From Pagrus major (lineage: Eukaryota; Chordata; Actinopteri; Spariformes; Sparidae): a DNA stretch of 64,000 nucleotides. The stretch spans positions 24,991,749-25,055,748 of the forward strand of contig NC_133237.1 of the NCBI RefSeq assembly GCF_040436345.1. The letters run 5' to 3'. Under the pieces are notes generated by a model. It had not been told where the DNA came from, searched no databases, and saw only the letters and a program-made list of their open reading frames with translations. The position numbers were made by a program, and so were the translations under genes. Shown piece by piece: positions 47,491 to 58,418 of the stretch; positions within the stretch are counted from its first letter, which is position 1; each line of letters opens with the position of its first letter.

Positions 47491-48257
47491 ACTGCAGTCA
47501 ACGACCTCAACAACCAGCAAACTCCTCCTGTATCTTCCCCACATATTATCAAAAATATATTTAAAAACTTCCAAACCCTTCTATTTTATTCTCACATAAA
47601 CCCTTAGACCTATCATAATGAATGTTTTATACATACACATTAGTCACACCATTAAAGTCAAGTGAATTATAAAGTAAATACCAATGCCTGTTCCTGTTCA
47701 TTATAAAGTTTGCAACAGCTTCTTCTTTGCTTGATTCACTGAATGTAATAAATCCTTCCAGAGAGAAATCCTCTGTTGCACATGTAGGGATGTGTGTTAC
47801 ACTTATACTTGCTGTGAGTATTATTCCAACTGCATTATTTAAACTTTCTTTATCTGCACAAAGTTTAATTGGCACATGAAAAAGTTTGTTAAAGTGCAAC
47901 TAAAACTCAAGGAAATTAATACACTGCCTTGCTGACATGTAATCTAGGTTTACAGATGATACAACAAGTAGTTCTGGCCAAGCAATCAGATTTCTCAACT
48001 GAACATTAAGAATCTGATTAAATCAGCACGACAGCTCACCAAGCTCATCACTAAAAATATCACTCTGTCGTTTACAATTTAAGAGGGAGGAATAAACAAT
48101 ACATGTGCATGAAAATATAATAATATATGTTTTTATACACAGGATGCAATCTGTCACAAAAAATGAAATAAAATAAAAATCAGGTGGTGTGAGCCTTGTA
48201 ATAAATCACAAACCTCAGTGGGCTTATATGGACGATGAGCTCCTGTGTTCTTTGACG

Positions 48258-48610
48258 CTCTTTTAAACTGTCCTAACCTGACAGCTTCTTTGCTCACATG
48301 TTAAACTGTCCTAACCTGACAGCTTCTTTGCTCACGTTAAACTGTCCTAACCTGACAGCTTCTTTACTCACATGTTAAACTGTCCTAACCTGACAGCTTC
48401 TTTGCTCACATGTTAAACTGTCCTAACCTGACAGCTTCTTTACTCACATGTTAAACTGTCCTAACCTGACAGCCTTTTTACTCAAATGTTAAACTGTCCT
48501 AACCTGACAGCTTCTTTACTCACATGTTAAACTGTCCTAACCTTACAGCTTCTTTGCTCACATGTTAAACTGTCCTAATCTTACAGCTTCTTTGCTCACA
48601 TGTTAAACCA
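48258..48610. repeat. 38-bp tandem repeat, about nine copies
   Basis: The unit starts ttaaactgtcctaacctgac and continues agcttctttgctcacatg. Copies differ by single substitutions and one by a short deletion. It is a minisatellite; there are no unique spacers. Confidence 0.95.
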
Positions 48611-49014
48611 TCCAAGTCACAACACAGCAGTCACTGATTCTGTTTCCTTTGTTTGGCTAATTAATTCTCACTTTTAACTAAACAACATTTTTCTGACTCT
48701 AACAGAGCGGTAGACTAGGTTTCATTAAATAAGAGTCTGATGTCATGATTGACTGTTTCCAGGTATTAGTCAGACCCCATATAGTCCAAGGGGAATGAAA
48801 ATAACACAAGCAATAGGAATACATTTTGATGACATCTTTTATTTTTTGGTAACTGTTGTGTAATCACAATATCACACTGGAGGATGAGTTGTATGGCCAG
48901 TTAATGACACTTCATCACATCACTGAAGTGTCAATTATGACGGTAAAGCTCACCCTCAAGCGTAATAGTGCTTAATAATGATGTGTTTCTAATATATGAA
49001 TAATAAGACAACGC

Positions 49015-49260
49015 AATGTTTATCAACCTCATCCAGGACGGCAATAATTCTGCATGCACATGAGAGGTTTAACCAGTCGGTCCTCTGGTGCTGTCAGAAC
49101 AACCTGCAGCTGAACACTTCTGGTGCACATGTAGTGATGGTTGTTACAGAAAAGCTTGGATTAAATTATAGTGTCGTCACATTTTTCACTCAAAGTTTAA
49201 ATATCATCCAGAAGCTGCAAGTTACAAACAGTAAAAGTTGTGTCATCTGCGGTTTAAACA
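49015..49260 (+). mobile_element. degraded LINE reverse transcriptase fragment
   Basis: The frame reads LWCCQNNLQLNTS, which recalls the W-C-x2-N-x-L-x-L-N motif of fish non-LTR reverse transcriptases. It is short and decayed. Confidence 0.45.
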
Positions 49261-49533
49261 CATAAATAACTGAAACACTGGAGTCTCATTAACGTGGAGC
49301 TCCTTCAGTGGGAGCAAATTTTTAGAAAAGCCAACAAAACTGATGGTGTGAGATAAATAGCAAACATCCAAAAGCAATATTAAGATGTATTTGTGAACAG
49401 AGGAGTTATGGAAATCTTTTCTCCAAAATGATCAAAACATATGGGAAAACTGATATACATGATGTAGTTTATGAGTTTAAAGAGTGCTGAGTGCTGAAAC
49501 TCCTCCTCCTCCTCTTCTCCTCTCCTCAGTGTC

Positions 49534-49540
49534 TTTATAA
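49534..49540 (+). promoter_or_regulatory. V1 TATA box (promoter type I)
   Basis: TTTATAA about 90 bp before the leader ATG, within a conserved block gtctttataagcttcagtct shared by V1, V2, V4, V5 and V7. Confidence 0.65.
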
Positions 49541-49625
49541 GCTTCAGTCTCTCTTCTCCTCACACTCCAACCCTGCTCACCTCTCAGCTGGACAGTAAGG
49601 GGCGTTTACACCACACACTGACAAC

Positions 49626-50085
49626 ATGCTGGGGACCCTCTGCACTCTCATCACTGCTCTAACATGTAAGGAGGCTGACTTACTGCAGCTTTGACCTCAT
49701 GTTGGATTCATCAGTTTGTGTTTCTCTTGACTCTATGTCATCTTGTTGTTTCCAGGTGTGAATGGTGTGACGGTGCTATCACAGAAACCTCCTGTTGTGA
49801 CGCTGAGGAGAGGAGAGACAGCCACCATGGACTGTAACCTGGGGACTGTTACTGGTGATGCTGCCTTCTGGTACAAACAGGTTCCAGGAGGAGTTCCTCA
49901 GCATGTACTGAGGTTTCGTCATAGCTGGAGCTCTGTATCTTATGGCTCTGGTTTCTCCTCTCCAAAGTTCACATGTACTCATCAGTCACAAACAGATTAT
50001 CGTTTGATCATCAACAATGTGGAGGAAGGAGACTCAGCAGTCTATTACTGTAAAACGTGGGACACCTCTGTTAAGGAGTACATAT
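49626..50085 (+). CDS. V1: immunoglobulin light-chain V segment (L2/sigma-like)
   Basis: Germline V segment. Leader exon 49626-49665 and V exon 49756-50085 join at a split codon. FR1 has VTVLSQKPPVVTLRRGETAT and the first Ig cysteine in MDCNLG. FR2 has FWYKQVPGGVPQ. FR3 has GSGFSSPKF, DYRLIINNVEEGDSA and YYC, then TWDTSVKEY as germline CDR3. It runs straight into a 12-RSS. The YYC.TWD ending and GFSS.KF block suggest the teleost L2/sigma isotype. It has an extra cysteine in FR3 (KFTCTHQ, where V4 has Ser). It appears functional and can join J1 or J2 by deletion, as all are in the same orientation. Confidence 0.88.
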
Positions 50086-50113
50086 CACAGTGATTTACAC
50101 TGTGACAAAAACT
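50086..50113 (+). other. V1 recombination signal (12-RSS)
   Basis: Heptamer CACAGTG, 12-bp spacer atttacactgtg, nonamer ACAAAAACT (one base from the ACAAAAACC of the other V segments). Confidence 0.93.
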
Positions 50114-50459
50114 TCCTCACTGATACTTCTGCTTTTTGAGACTCTGACACTTGTGAACTGATCATAGAGCCATCAACCATTACTCTGTGTAACAACATAC
50201 ACTTTGTTGAATTCCTACATGAATCTTTAATTGTATTTAATTGTACTTTGCCCTCATGCTTTATTAATGGAAACAAAAAAAGCAATGCACGAGTAAATAT
50301 GCACCACCTTCATGCATAATATCTGAGATTATTCTATAACACAGACTTTAAATGTTACTGTGTCTTAACACTTAACATTTTTAGTCACAGAAATTTTTCA
50401 GAAGCTGTTCTGAGTGAAAAAAACAACATGTGATAGATATTTCTGAGACATACAGGTAG

Positions 50460-50780
50460 TGATGATTGTTACACTGGATCCACATGCAAGAGAGGGCAGG
50501 CAGGAATATTAATAGATAAAGTTTATTTAGGATCAACAGCAGGAGCAGGTAAAAACAGCAGGATCAGAGAAACACAACAGATGACTAGACAAAGACTGAA
50601 CTGAAGACTGGATTTAAATACAAACTAAATTAATGAGGGGAGGAGGTGCAGGTGGAGAGAGGCGGAAAAACACAGGTGAGAGTAATGAGTGGAAAAACAC
50701 AAGGAGATGGGAAAGCTATCCAAAGAAATCCACAGTCCAGCAGCAGCAAACAACTTAAAGACCACAGGCTTATAAAATCG
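50460..50780. repeat. dispersed element between V1 and V2
   Basis: Shares gagagggcaggcaggaatat, gtttatttaggatcaacagc and later pieces with longer copies at 54780-55310 and 61320-61860. It looks like a non-coding transposon remnant, here shortened. Confidence 0.6.
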
Positions 50781-50988
50781 AAAGAGACGGGGAATATCTC
50801 ATTAATCATGTCACGTTAAAATCTGCTCACATATGGTCAATAGAAAAGTGATTAATACATGTAAACTGCTACAGATTGTTATATAAAGCCCCTTTAATGT
50901 GAAACTGTGCATGATGTAGGTGGTTAATAAATGTTAACAGTGCTGAGTGTTGAAACTCCTCCTCCTCCTCTTTCCTCTCCTCAGTGTC

Positions 50989-50995
50989 TTTATAA
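50989..50995 (+). promoter_or_regulatory. V2 TATA box (promoter type I)
   Basis: TTTATAA in the conserved type I V promoter block. Confidence 0.65.
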
Positions 50996-51080
50996 GCTTC
51001 AGTCTCTCTTCTCCTCACACTCCAACCCTGCTCACCCCTCAGCTGGACAGTAAGGGACGTTTACACCACACACTGACAAC

Positions 51081-51529
51081 ATGCTGGGGACCCTCTGCAC
51101 TCTCATCACTGCTCTAACATGTAAGATATTCTTCTCTCTCCTTTTACAGCCCATATTTTCACACAGAAACCTTTGACTCATGCATTTTTCTGTGTATGTT
51201 GACAGATGTTGATGCAGCCAAAGTGGTGACCCAGACGCCTGCTGTCCACACAGTTTCTACAGGACAACAGGTTGTTCTCGGCTGCAACATTGGGACACAT
51301 GAATATCAAGATGTCAGTTGGTATAAACAGGTTCCTGGTGAAGCTCCTCAGTATGTTCTGAGGGGTTACAGGTCACCTAAAGAATTTGGTACAGGATTCT
51401 CCTCAGACCAATTTGACTTTAAACGCTCATCAGACATAAATTACCAGTTAATCATTAAGAGGACAGAGACAGGAGACTCTGCTCAGTATTACTGTGCAAC
51501 ATGGGACAGCTCTGCCAATGAGTGGGTAT
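51081..51529 (+). CDS. V2: second-family light-chain V segment adjoining J1
   Basis: Leader 51081-51120 is identical to that of the other family, but the V exon (51206-51529) starts YVDAAKVVTQTPAVHTVSTG. The Ig cysteines are in LGCNIG and YYCATWD, the tryptophan in SWYKQVPGEAPQ, and FR3 reads GTGFSSDQF and YQLIIKRTETGDSAQ. The frame is open to the RSS. Its nonamer ends only 245 bp before the J1 nonamer. V5 is its counterpart in the second cluster. Confidence 0.88.
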
Positions 51530-51557
51530 CACAGTGATTTACACTGTGACAAAAACC
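51530..51557 (+). other. V2 recombination signal (12-RSS)
   Basis: CACAGTG, 12-bp spacer atttacactgtg, ACAAAAACC. Confidence 0.95.
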
Positions 51558-51802
51558 TCACTGAGACACTCATGACAGCTTCTATTAATTGTGAACAAAA
51601 TCAAACACTTCAAATGAGAAAAACTGGAACAAAACATTGAAGGACATGAAATAGAGTCCTCTAAAGAGACAAGAGTGTTTGAATAAAGTCCAGCAGTGTT
51701 TGTGAATATAAGCAGACTGATGAAGTGAATGAGACGTGGACAGTGAAAGTTGGTCTCAACAGGATGTTTCACTTCCACTCCCCTCATTAGTGAGAGTCAG
51801 GA

Positions 51803-51841
51803 GGTTTTTGTACAGCCATGTGTACAAACTGAATCACTGTG
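51803..51841 (+). other. J1 recombination signal (23-RSS)
   Basis: Nonamer GGTTTTTGT (51803-51811), 23-bp spacer, heptamer CACTGTG (51835-51841). It is complementary to the 12-RSS of the V segments, as the 12/23 rule requires. Confidence 0.95.
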
Positions 51842-51875
51842 GTATTCGGACAAGGCACCAAGCTGATTGTGACAA
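51842..51875 (+). CDS. J1 segment
   Basis: The 34 nt encode VFGQGTKLIVT and one leftover base, followed by donor gtaagt. FGQGT is the conserved J motif F-G-x-G-T. The leftover base joins the C exon at 52653 to make a Ser codon. Confidence 0.93.
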
Positions 51876-52652
51876 GTAAGTAATTTTAACTCATCATAAA
51901 ACAGGAGAGATTTGATTGTTTCTCTTGTATATTTAAGTATTTCATGTACTTGTTGATTCTTGTATAAAGTGTGAAACATTTTTAGTGCAGATTAATTGTT
52001 TGTAGTTTCAACATCAGCTTTGAAACAGCACCAAGCTGTGCTTTAAAAGACAATGGACAGCTGAACAGCTGGTTACAAGACTTTGTCCATAAGTTGTTTT
52101 AATTGTTGTGAGATTTAAAAACAGAAGATTATTCTCAATTATTATATTTAACTTTTAGTTCATATATTTTTACATTACGTCTTATTTTAACATTCATTTA
52201 TTCATTGAGAAATTCAGATTACTACAATGGTTGATTGTTTATCTGGTGAAGGTGAAAATAAAATGAGAATATTTTCTATTTATTTTCAGTCAGTAGGGCA
52301 GAGTAAACATTGTTTATTGTGCCTGTTTGAAAATATAGATTTTTTAGTGAGACAGTAATCTTTGAATCTGAAGTGATATCTGCTGTAATTTAACACAATG
52401 ACTGATAATCAGAGATGATATTTAATTACTGTGGTTGAACAGAACTTCTGTATTTAAATTATAACTTTTCATTAGTAATCCTTATATATCTGAGGTCAGG
52501 GAGAAACTTGTAGTCTTTCACAGTGTTAAAAATAAACCCTGCTCATGATGTTGATGATTATTTTGACACTAAGTCTGAAAGTGTTTGTTAGTTTTCTCTT
52601 TTCTCTGACTTAATTTCTAGTGATGTGATGAATGTCCTTGATGTATTTTCAG
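51876..52652 (+). other. J1-C1 intron
   Basis: 777 bp, nearly identical to the J2-C2 intron, and ending in gtattttcag. No other feature seen. Confidence 0.8.
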
Positions 52653-52981
52653 GCTCCAGCCTCCCTCCTCCTGTCCTGACAGTCTTCCCTCCATCCAGAG
52701 CTGAGCTCCAGTCCAACGAAGCCTCTCTGGTCTGTCTGTCCAGTCAGTCTGTGCCTTTTGCAGATGTGAGCTGGCTTGCTGCTGGGAGTCAAGTGAGCAG
52801 TGGGATCTCTACCAGCACCGCTGTTCAGCAACCGGACCACACTTTCCAAATCAGCAGCTATCTGGCCATCCAGACGTCAGACTGGAACATGGAGAAGGTC
52901 TACACATGTAAAGTGTCTTTGGGCTCCCAGACTGCAGAGAAACACATCAAGAAGTCAGACTGTCCCACTGAAGAACAGTAG
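52653..52981 (+). CDS. C1: light-chain constant exon (L2/sigma-like)
   Basis: One Ig C1-set domain of 109 codons plus the shared Ser codon. It opens SSLPPPVLTVFPPSRAEL, has the first cysteine in ASLVCLSS, the domain tryptophan in DVSWLAAGS, the second cysteine in VYTCKVSLG, and ends KKSDCPTEEQ then TAG. The C-terminal cysteine should bond to the heavy chain. Phase 1 entry agrees with J1. AATAAA lies at 53080-53085. It is almost identical to C2 (L/F and Q/P differences in the SW.AAGS. segment). The isotype call is from memory of teleost light chains and is less sure than the domain call. Confidence 0.9.
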
Positions 52982-53079
52982 AGGAGCACAACGACCATTT
53001 CAAATCTGCTTCTTTACTGTTTGTGCTGTTTGCTCATTACAAGGTTCACATGTTAGAAAAGATGTGTCTGCATGCTTGT

Positions 53080-53085
53080 AATAAA
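53080..53085 (+). terminator. C1 polyadenylation signal
   Basis: AATAAA about 100 bp after the stop. A second AATAAA lies near 53152. Confidence 0.75.
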
Positions 53086-53490
53086 TGTTGTGACAGTTAG
53101 GTGGAGGTGTTGTATCAGCTTTGCAACTGCTGCATTTTTCAAAACTCATTCAATAAAAAAACTCAACAAGAACAAGTTTGTAATCATTTGTTTTCCTGAA
53201 AATATCATTTAAAACAGTAATATTCCTTGTGTATTGTAACTTTGACAAGATTTTATTTTTCTCCTGACGTCCATCTCACAGATTTCTGCTTAAGTCTTAC
53301 TTGTATATGTATATCTAAATTCAGAAAGCTACATTGTTTTTAAGTGGTAATCTTAAATAAAAGCACAACAGACAGATTAATATTACTCTGGTTTTAGTTG
53401 CTTGCAGACGTTAGAAAAATCAGATAAAATGAGCAAATGAAACCGAGTTTTCATCCTCCATCAGTGAAGCGTCACCTCTCTGCTCCTTCC

Positions 53491-53575
53491 CAGGATGCAC
53501 CTGCAGGCCTCCTCTCCTTATTTATAGCTCCATGTAAATGAAGAGGTCAAGTGTCAGTTCTCTGTAAAGTCAGAG
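53491..53575 (+). promoter_or_regulatory. candidate light-chain control element (copy 2 of 3)
   Basis: gcacctgcaggcctcctctc, then ttatttatagctccatgtaa and atgaagagg. The E-box CACCTG and octamer-like ATGTAAAT are about 30 bp apart. It is located 3' of C1 and 5' of V3. Confidence 0.45.
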
Positions 53576-53941
53576 GGAACTGAATTAAATCACATTCATC
53601 AGCAAGTGAGCAAAGAAACAAATGTACAACAATAAAAGTGCAGGAAGTCTTTTTCAGATCATGATGTTGTAATATTTTGGGTTCAGGGGGGAGACGTCAC
53701 CTACGTTGACAATAACGGAGACAGAAGAGATTTTTCCCTTCACAGAAGATAAGAGAGCAACAAATGTGACAAAGCATGCAGACTGAAGCAGAGCTCCTCC
53801 TCCTGTCAGTCACTCTCAGTTTCAGTGTCGTATTAAATTGCTCCTCCAGCACCTCCTCTCCTCATCCTCCAAAGCCTCTAATCTGTCAGCAGTAAGCTCA
53901 CTTTCCAAGTTACAAGGCCATTCTCAGCACACAGTGACAAC

Positions 53942-54401
53942 ATGCTGGGGACCCTCTGCACTCTCATCACTGCTCTAACATGTAAGGAGGCTGACTTACT
54001 GCAGCTTTGACCTCAGGTTGGATTCATCAGTCTGTGTTTCTCTTGACTCCATGTCATCTTGTTGTTTCCAGGTGTGAGTGGTGTGACGGTGCTGACACAG
54101 AAGCCTCCTGTTGTGACACTGAGGAGAGGAGAGACAGCCACCATGGACTGTAACCTGGGGACTGTTACTGGCAGTGATGCTCGCTGGTACAAACAGGTTC
54201 CAGGAGGAGTTCCTCAGTTTGTTTTATATTTTCATCACAGCTATAGCTCTCCAACCTATGGCTCTGGTTTCTCTTCTCCAAAGTTCACATGTACTCATCA
54301 GTCACAAACAGATTATCGTTTGATCATCAACAATGTGGAGGAGGGAGACTCAGCAGTCTATTACTGTAAAACGTGGGACAACTCTGTTAATGAGTACGTA
54401 T
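53942..54401 (+). CDS. V3: light-chain V segment (first family)
   Basis: Leader 53942-53981, V exon 54072-54401. It reads CVSGVTVLTQKPPVV, MDCNLG, RWYKQVPGGVPQ, GSGFSSPKF, NNVEEGDSA, YYCKTWDNSVNEY and enters the RSS without a stop. Like V1 it has the extra FR3 cysteine (KFTCTHQ). Its promoter is of type II (gtcgtattaaattgct at about 53829). It lies downstream of C1 and upstream of J2, so it should serve J2. Confidence 0.88.
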
Positions 54402-54429
54402 CACAGTGATTTACACTGTGACAAAAACC
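54402..54429 (+). other. V3 recombination signal (12-RSS)
   Basis: CACAGTG, 12-bp spacer, ACAAAAACC. Confidence 0.95.
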
Positions 54430-54779
54430 TCCTCACTGATACTTCTGCTTTTTGAGACTCTGACAATTGTCAACTGATCACAGAGCCATCAACCATTACT
54501 CTGTGTAACAACATACACTTTGTTGAATTCCTACATGAATCTTTAATTGTATTTAATTGTACTTTGCCCTCATGCTTTATTAAAAGGAAACAAAAAAAAG
54601 CAATGCACGAGTAAATATGCACCACCTTCATGCATCATATCTGAGATTATTCTATAAAACAGACTTTAAATGTTACTGTGTCTTAACACTTAACATTTTT
54701 AGTCACAGAAATTTTTCAGAAGCTGTTCTGAGTGAAAAAAACAACATGTGATAGATATTTCTGAGACATACAGATAGTG

Positions 54780-55310
54780 ATGATTGTTACACTGGATCCA
54801 CATCCAAGAGAGGGCAGGCAGGAATATTAATAGATGGAGTTTATTTAGGATCAACAGCAGGACCAGGTAAAAACAGCAGGATCTGAGAAACACAACAGAT
54901 GACTGGACAAAGACTGAACTCAAGACTGGACTTAAATACAAACTACACTAATGAAGGGAGGAGGTGATGAGACAGATGCAGGGCCGGTGTGGAGGAAAGC
55001 AGACTGGGAAGAAACACAAAAAACAGGAGGGAAACAGCAAAAGACCCAACAAAAACACAGAAAACACATGAAACAGAAATGAAAGAAGACATAAATGACA
55101 GGACCATGACAGTAAGTCTCCGTTAGCGGAGCAGAGAGAGGCACTGAGACGAGACACTCCAGAACCTGAAGGAAGCCACATCCTTTGGACTGTCCTGGAA
55201 AATCTGACCCGAGTCCTTAACAAAGAAATCCACAGTCCAGCAGCAGTAAACAACTTAAACACCACAGGCTTATAAAGGCAATCGAAAGAGACGGGGAAGA
55301 TCTCATTATT
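54780..55310. repeat. dispersed element between V3 and V4
   Basis: A non-coding block nearly identical to 61320-61860 and partly to 50460-50780. It includes ggaccatgacag and agcagagagaggcactgaga segments. Open frames in it are not conserved proteins. Confidence 0.6.
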
Positions 55311-55493
55311 CATGTCACGTTAAAATCCGCTCACATATGGTCAATAGAAACGTGATTAATACATGTAAACTGCTACAGATTGTTATATGAAGCCCCTTTA
55401 ATGTGAAACTGTGCATGATGTAGGTGGTTAATAAATGTTAACAGTGCTGAGTGTTGAAACTCCTCCTCCTCCTCTTCTCCTCTCCTCAGTGTC

Positions 55494-55500
55494 TTTATAA
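55494..55500 (+). promoter_or_regulatory. V4 TATA box (promoter type I)
   Basis: TTTATAA in the conserved type I block. Confidence 0.65.
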
Positions 55501-55585
55501 GCTTCAGTCTCTCTTCTCCTCACACTCCAACCCTGCTCACCTCTCAGCTGGACAGTAAGGGACGTTTACACCACACACTGACAAC

Positions 55586-56039
55586 ATGCTGGGGACCCTC
55601 TGCACTCTCATCACTGCTCTAACATGTAAGGAGGCTGACTTACTGCAGCTTTGACCTCATGTTGGATTCATCGGTCTGTGTTTCTCTTGACTCCATGTCA
55701 TCTTGTTGTTTCCAGGTGTGAGTGGTGTGACAGTGGTGACACAGAAGCCTCTTGTGACAGTGACCAAAGGAGAGACAGCCACCATGGACTGTAACCTGGG
55801 GACTGTTACTGACAAAGCTGTCTGGTACAAACAGGTTCCAGGAGGAGTTCCTCAGTATGTACTGAGGTTTTATCATGGCTGGAGCTCTGTATTTTATGGC
55901 TCTGGTTTCTCCTCTCCAAAGTTCACATCTACTCATCAGTCAACATCAGATTATCGTTTGATCATCAACAATGTGGAGGAGGGAGACTCAGCAGTCTATT
56001 ACTGTCACACATGGGACGATTCTGTTAAAGCAGAAATAT
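55586..56039 (+). CDS. V4: light-chain V segment (first family)
   Basis: Leader 55586-55625, V exon 55716-56039. CVSGVTVVTQKPLVTVTKG is shorter than V1 and V3 by a residue in FR1 and by more in CDR1. Then MDCNLG, VWYKQVPGGVPQ, KFTSTHQ (no extra Cys), YYCHTWDDSVKAE. The frame is open to the RSS. Confidence 0.88.
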
Positions 56040-56067
56040 CACAGTGATTTACACTGTGACAAAAACC
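56040..56067 (+). other. V4 recombination signal (12-RSS)
   Basis: CACAGTG, 12-bp spacer, ACAAAAACC. Confidence 0.95.
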
Positions 56068-56412
56068 TCCTCACTCAGTACTTCCCCTTTTTGAGTCAGA
56101 CTATTGCCTGAAACTGAAGATCATCTAAAGCTCTCTGTAACTATGTGCTGTAGCCTAAATGAGTACTGTTTGTTCTACTGCTTGTACAGTGATGCTCAGA
56201 CTTTATTCCCAATCACCATTACAGGAAGTAGTTTGTCTTACCTATAAAACTGAAAACAGTATTTTCATTCACAGTGACCGCAACATTTTCCTGTATATAT
56301 ATTTTGAATGCCTGTAGTGTATATGATAGAAAGGATTAGGGTTTGGTTCTCTGATTGATAGGGATGGTTTGATTGATGGGGTATAAACAGGGGCCAAATG
56401 CAGTCCTGACTC

Positions 56413-56950
56413 TTACTCTTGTGTTCCCCTCTGAAATACTGACACGATTTTGCAAATCATCAGCACTGGGCTGCCTTCCAACTCCTCCAGATCACCCTGA
56501 GGATTCACCACAGTCATTGCAAGAGCCTCACACCCCTCTTTAGACTTTCTAATGTACTCCATCAGGGCCTGATACCGAGCTTGTGGCTGCAGCCCTGCAC
56601 TCCTGGTGTTGAACTCAATGTTGGGTTCTGGTGGTAATATCAAAGCCTTGCAGGGTCCAAAGTTGTGTTCCCTCTCTCCATCACTGTGGGTGTTGTAGAG
56701 GTACTGGTTAATCTCCTCTTTGAAGCGTTCCAGGTGGCCATGTGTTCTCAGTGACCTCAGAGGGATGTGATGAATGATGACTGTCACTTGTTTCCTTGCT
56801 CTCTTTATGCTCCTCCTTCTGTGTGAACCTGCTTGAGCTTCTTCCTCACATTGTTTTAGAGATTTGCTCAGGTGGACTTTTCCTCCTCCCTCGCTCTCTT
56901 GCAGCCCCTTTATTAACTGGCAGAGTCTCGTTTCCTGTCTGATCTGAAAA
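56413..56950 (-). other. unrecognised open reading stretch, possible exon or retrocopy
   Basis: The minus strand is open for about 178 codons after a possible acceptor (gttttcag). It contains SKSLKQCEEEAQAG, an arginine-rich HRRRSIKRARK, TVIIHHIPLRSLRTHGHLER, YLYNTHSDGEREHNFGP and NPQGDLEELEGSP, ending FQRGTQE then a stop. No ATG starts the longer stretch, so it is not a complete gene. Amino-acid use looks protein-like, but I cannot place it in a family. It lies only between V4 and V5 and not in the equivalent gap between V1 and V2, so it arrived after, or was lost from, one cluster. Confidence 0.35.
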
Positions 56951-57522
56951 CTGACATTAACTGTATCTTCTGATCTGATTTATGAATACTGTCCAGGTTC
57001 TTGTCAAACTGAGGTCACACTCTCTTCTTGTGAGCAGTTGGATACTTGATGGATGTTCAGGTTTGTCTTGCGGAGTAACTTGCAGTGTGTGGAGGTTTAA
57101 GGCATTGTGGGGGGACTCTAGTCAAGGCTCCTCCTGTGTCTCGCAAAGGACAGAGAGTTTTGTAAGCTATGCAAACATAATTTTAAAAAGAAAGAAACCC
57201 ATCATGCACATGTGTGCAAATATGAGCTACTTAAAAAAGTCCTGATCTACAGACTGTTGTTACTAATGTTTGTTTCAGTAAATGTTCATGTCTGTTGCAC
57301 CTCATCATCAAAGGTGCGAGTTAGCAACAGGTTCTCATTCGCTGATCTTCATTTCCACACAAACTACATAGATATAGAAATAAAATATAATTATCATAAC
57401 ACAGAAAATTAATGCAATACATGTGTAGTCATAATATGACCAATGAAAATGTTAACATTGCTGAGTGTTGAAACTCCTCCTCCTCCTCTTCCTCCTCCTC
57501 CTCTTCTCCTCTCCTCAGTATC

Positions 57523-57529
57523 TTTATAA
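57523..57529 (+). promoter_or_regulatory. V5 TATA box (promoter type I)
   Basis: TTTATAA in the conserved block, preceded by an expanded CCT tract. Confidence 0.65.
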
Positions 57530-57614
57530 GCTTCAGTCTCTCTTCTCCTCACACTCCAACCCTGCTCACCTCTCAGCTGGACAGTAAGGGACGTTTACAC
57601 CACACACTGACAAC

Positions 57615-58072
57615 ATGCTGGGGACCCTCTGCACTCTCATCACTGCTCTAACATGTAAGATATTCTTCTCACTCCTTTTACAGCCCATATTTCCACACAG
57701 AAACCTTTCACTTATGTATTTTTCTGTGTATGTTGACAGATGTTGATGCAGCCAAAATGGTGACCCAGACGCCTGCTGTCCACACAGTTTCTACAGGACA
57801 ACAGGTTGTTCTCAGCTGCAACATTGAGAGACCTGAAAGCTATTTTGTCAGTTGGTATAAACAGATTCCTGGTGAAGCTCCTCAGTTTGTCCTGAGGTTT
57901 TACCATAGTCACAGTTCACCTGACGAATTTGGAACAGGATTCTCCTCAGACCGATTCGACTCTAAAGCCTCATCAGACATAAATTATCAGTTCATCATTA
58001 AGAGGACAGAGACAGGAGACTCTGCTCAGTATTACTGTGAGACATGGGACGACTCTGCCAAGGAGAGAGTAT
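57615..58072 (+). CDS. V5: second-family V segment adjoining J2
   Basis: Leader 57615-57654, V exon 57740-58072. YVDAAKMVTQTPAVHTVSTG, LSCNIE, SWYKQIPGEAPQ, GTGFSSDRF, YQFIIKRTETGDSAQ, YYCETWDDSAKE, open to the RSS. The counterpart of V2, 6.5 kb further on. It lies 245 bp from the J2 nonamer. Confidence 0.88.
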
Positions 58073-58100
58073 CACAGTGATTTACACTGTGACAAAAACC
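58073..58100 (+). other. V5 recombination signal (12-RSS)
   Basis: CACAGTG, 12-bp spacer, ACAAAAACC. Confidence 0.95.
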
Positions 58101-58345
58101 TCACTGAGACACTCCTGACAGCTTCTATCAATTGTGAACAAAATCAAACACTTCAAATGAGAAAAACTGGAACAAAACATTGAAGGACATGAAATAAAGT
58201 CCTCTAAAGAGACAAGAGTGTTTGAATAAAGTCCAGCAGTGTTTGTGAATATAAGCAGACTGATGAAGTGAATGAGACGTGGACAGTGAAAGTTGGTCTC
58301 AACAGGATGTTTCACTTCCACTCCCCTCATTAGTGAGAGTCAGGA

Positions 58346-58384
58346 GGTTTTTGTACAGCCATGTGTACAAACTGAATCACTGTG
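58346..58384 (+). other. J2 recombination signal (23-RSS)
   Basis: GGTTTTTGT, 23-bp spacer identical to that of J1, CACTGTG. Confidence 0.95.
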
Positions 58385-58418
58385 GTATTCGGACAAGGCA
58401 CCAAGCTGATTGTGACAA
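58385..58418 (+). CDS. J2 segment
   Basis: Encodes VFGQGTKLIVT, identical in protein to J1, with donor gtaagt and the same split Ser codon into C2. Confidence 0.93.

Larger units (their letters stand above)
47491..49520. other. V0-V1 intergenic region
   Basis: It contains the 38-bp satellite at 48258-48610 and a degraded LINE fragment at 49015-49260. Otherwise no gene is recognised. Confidence 0.5.

Noticed and set aside
48258-48610. CRISPR-like array
   Set aside because: Copies are directly adjacent with no unique spacers, and the context is a vertebrate genome. It is a minisatellite.
54948-55313. 121-codon minus-strand frame duplicated at 61499-61864
   Set aside because: It lies inside a dispersed non-coding element and is preserved only because the whole 6.5-kb cluster was recently duplicated.
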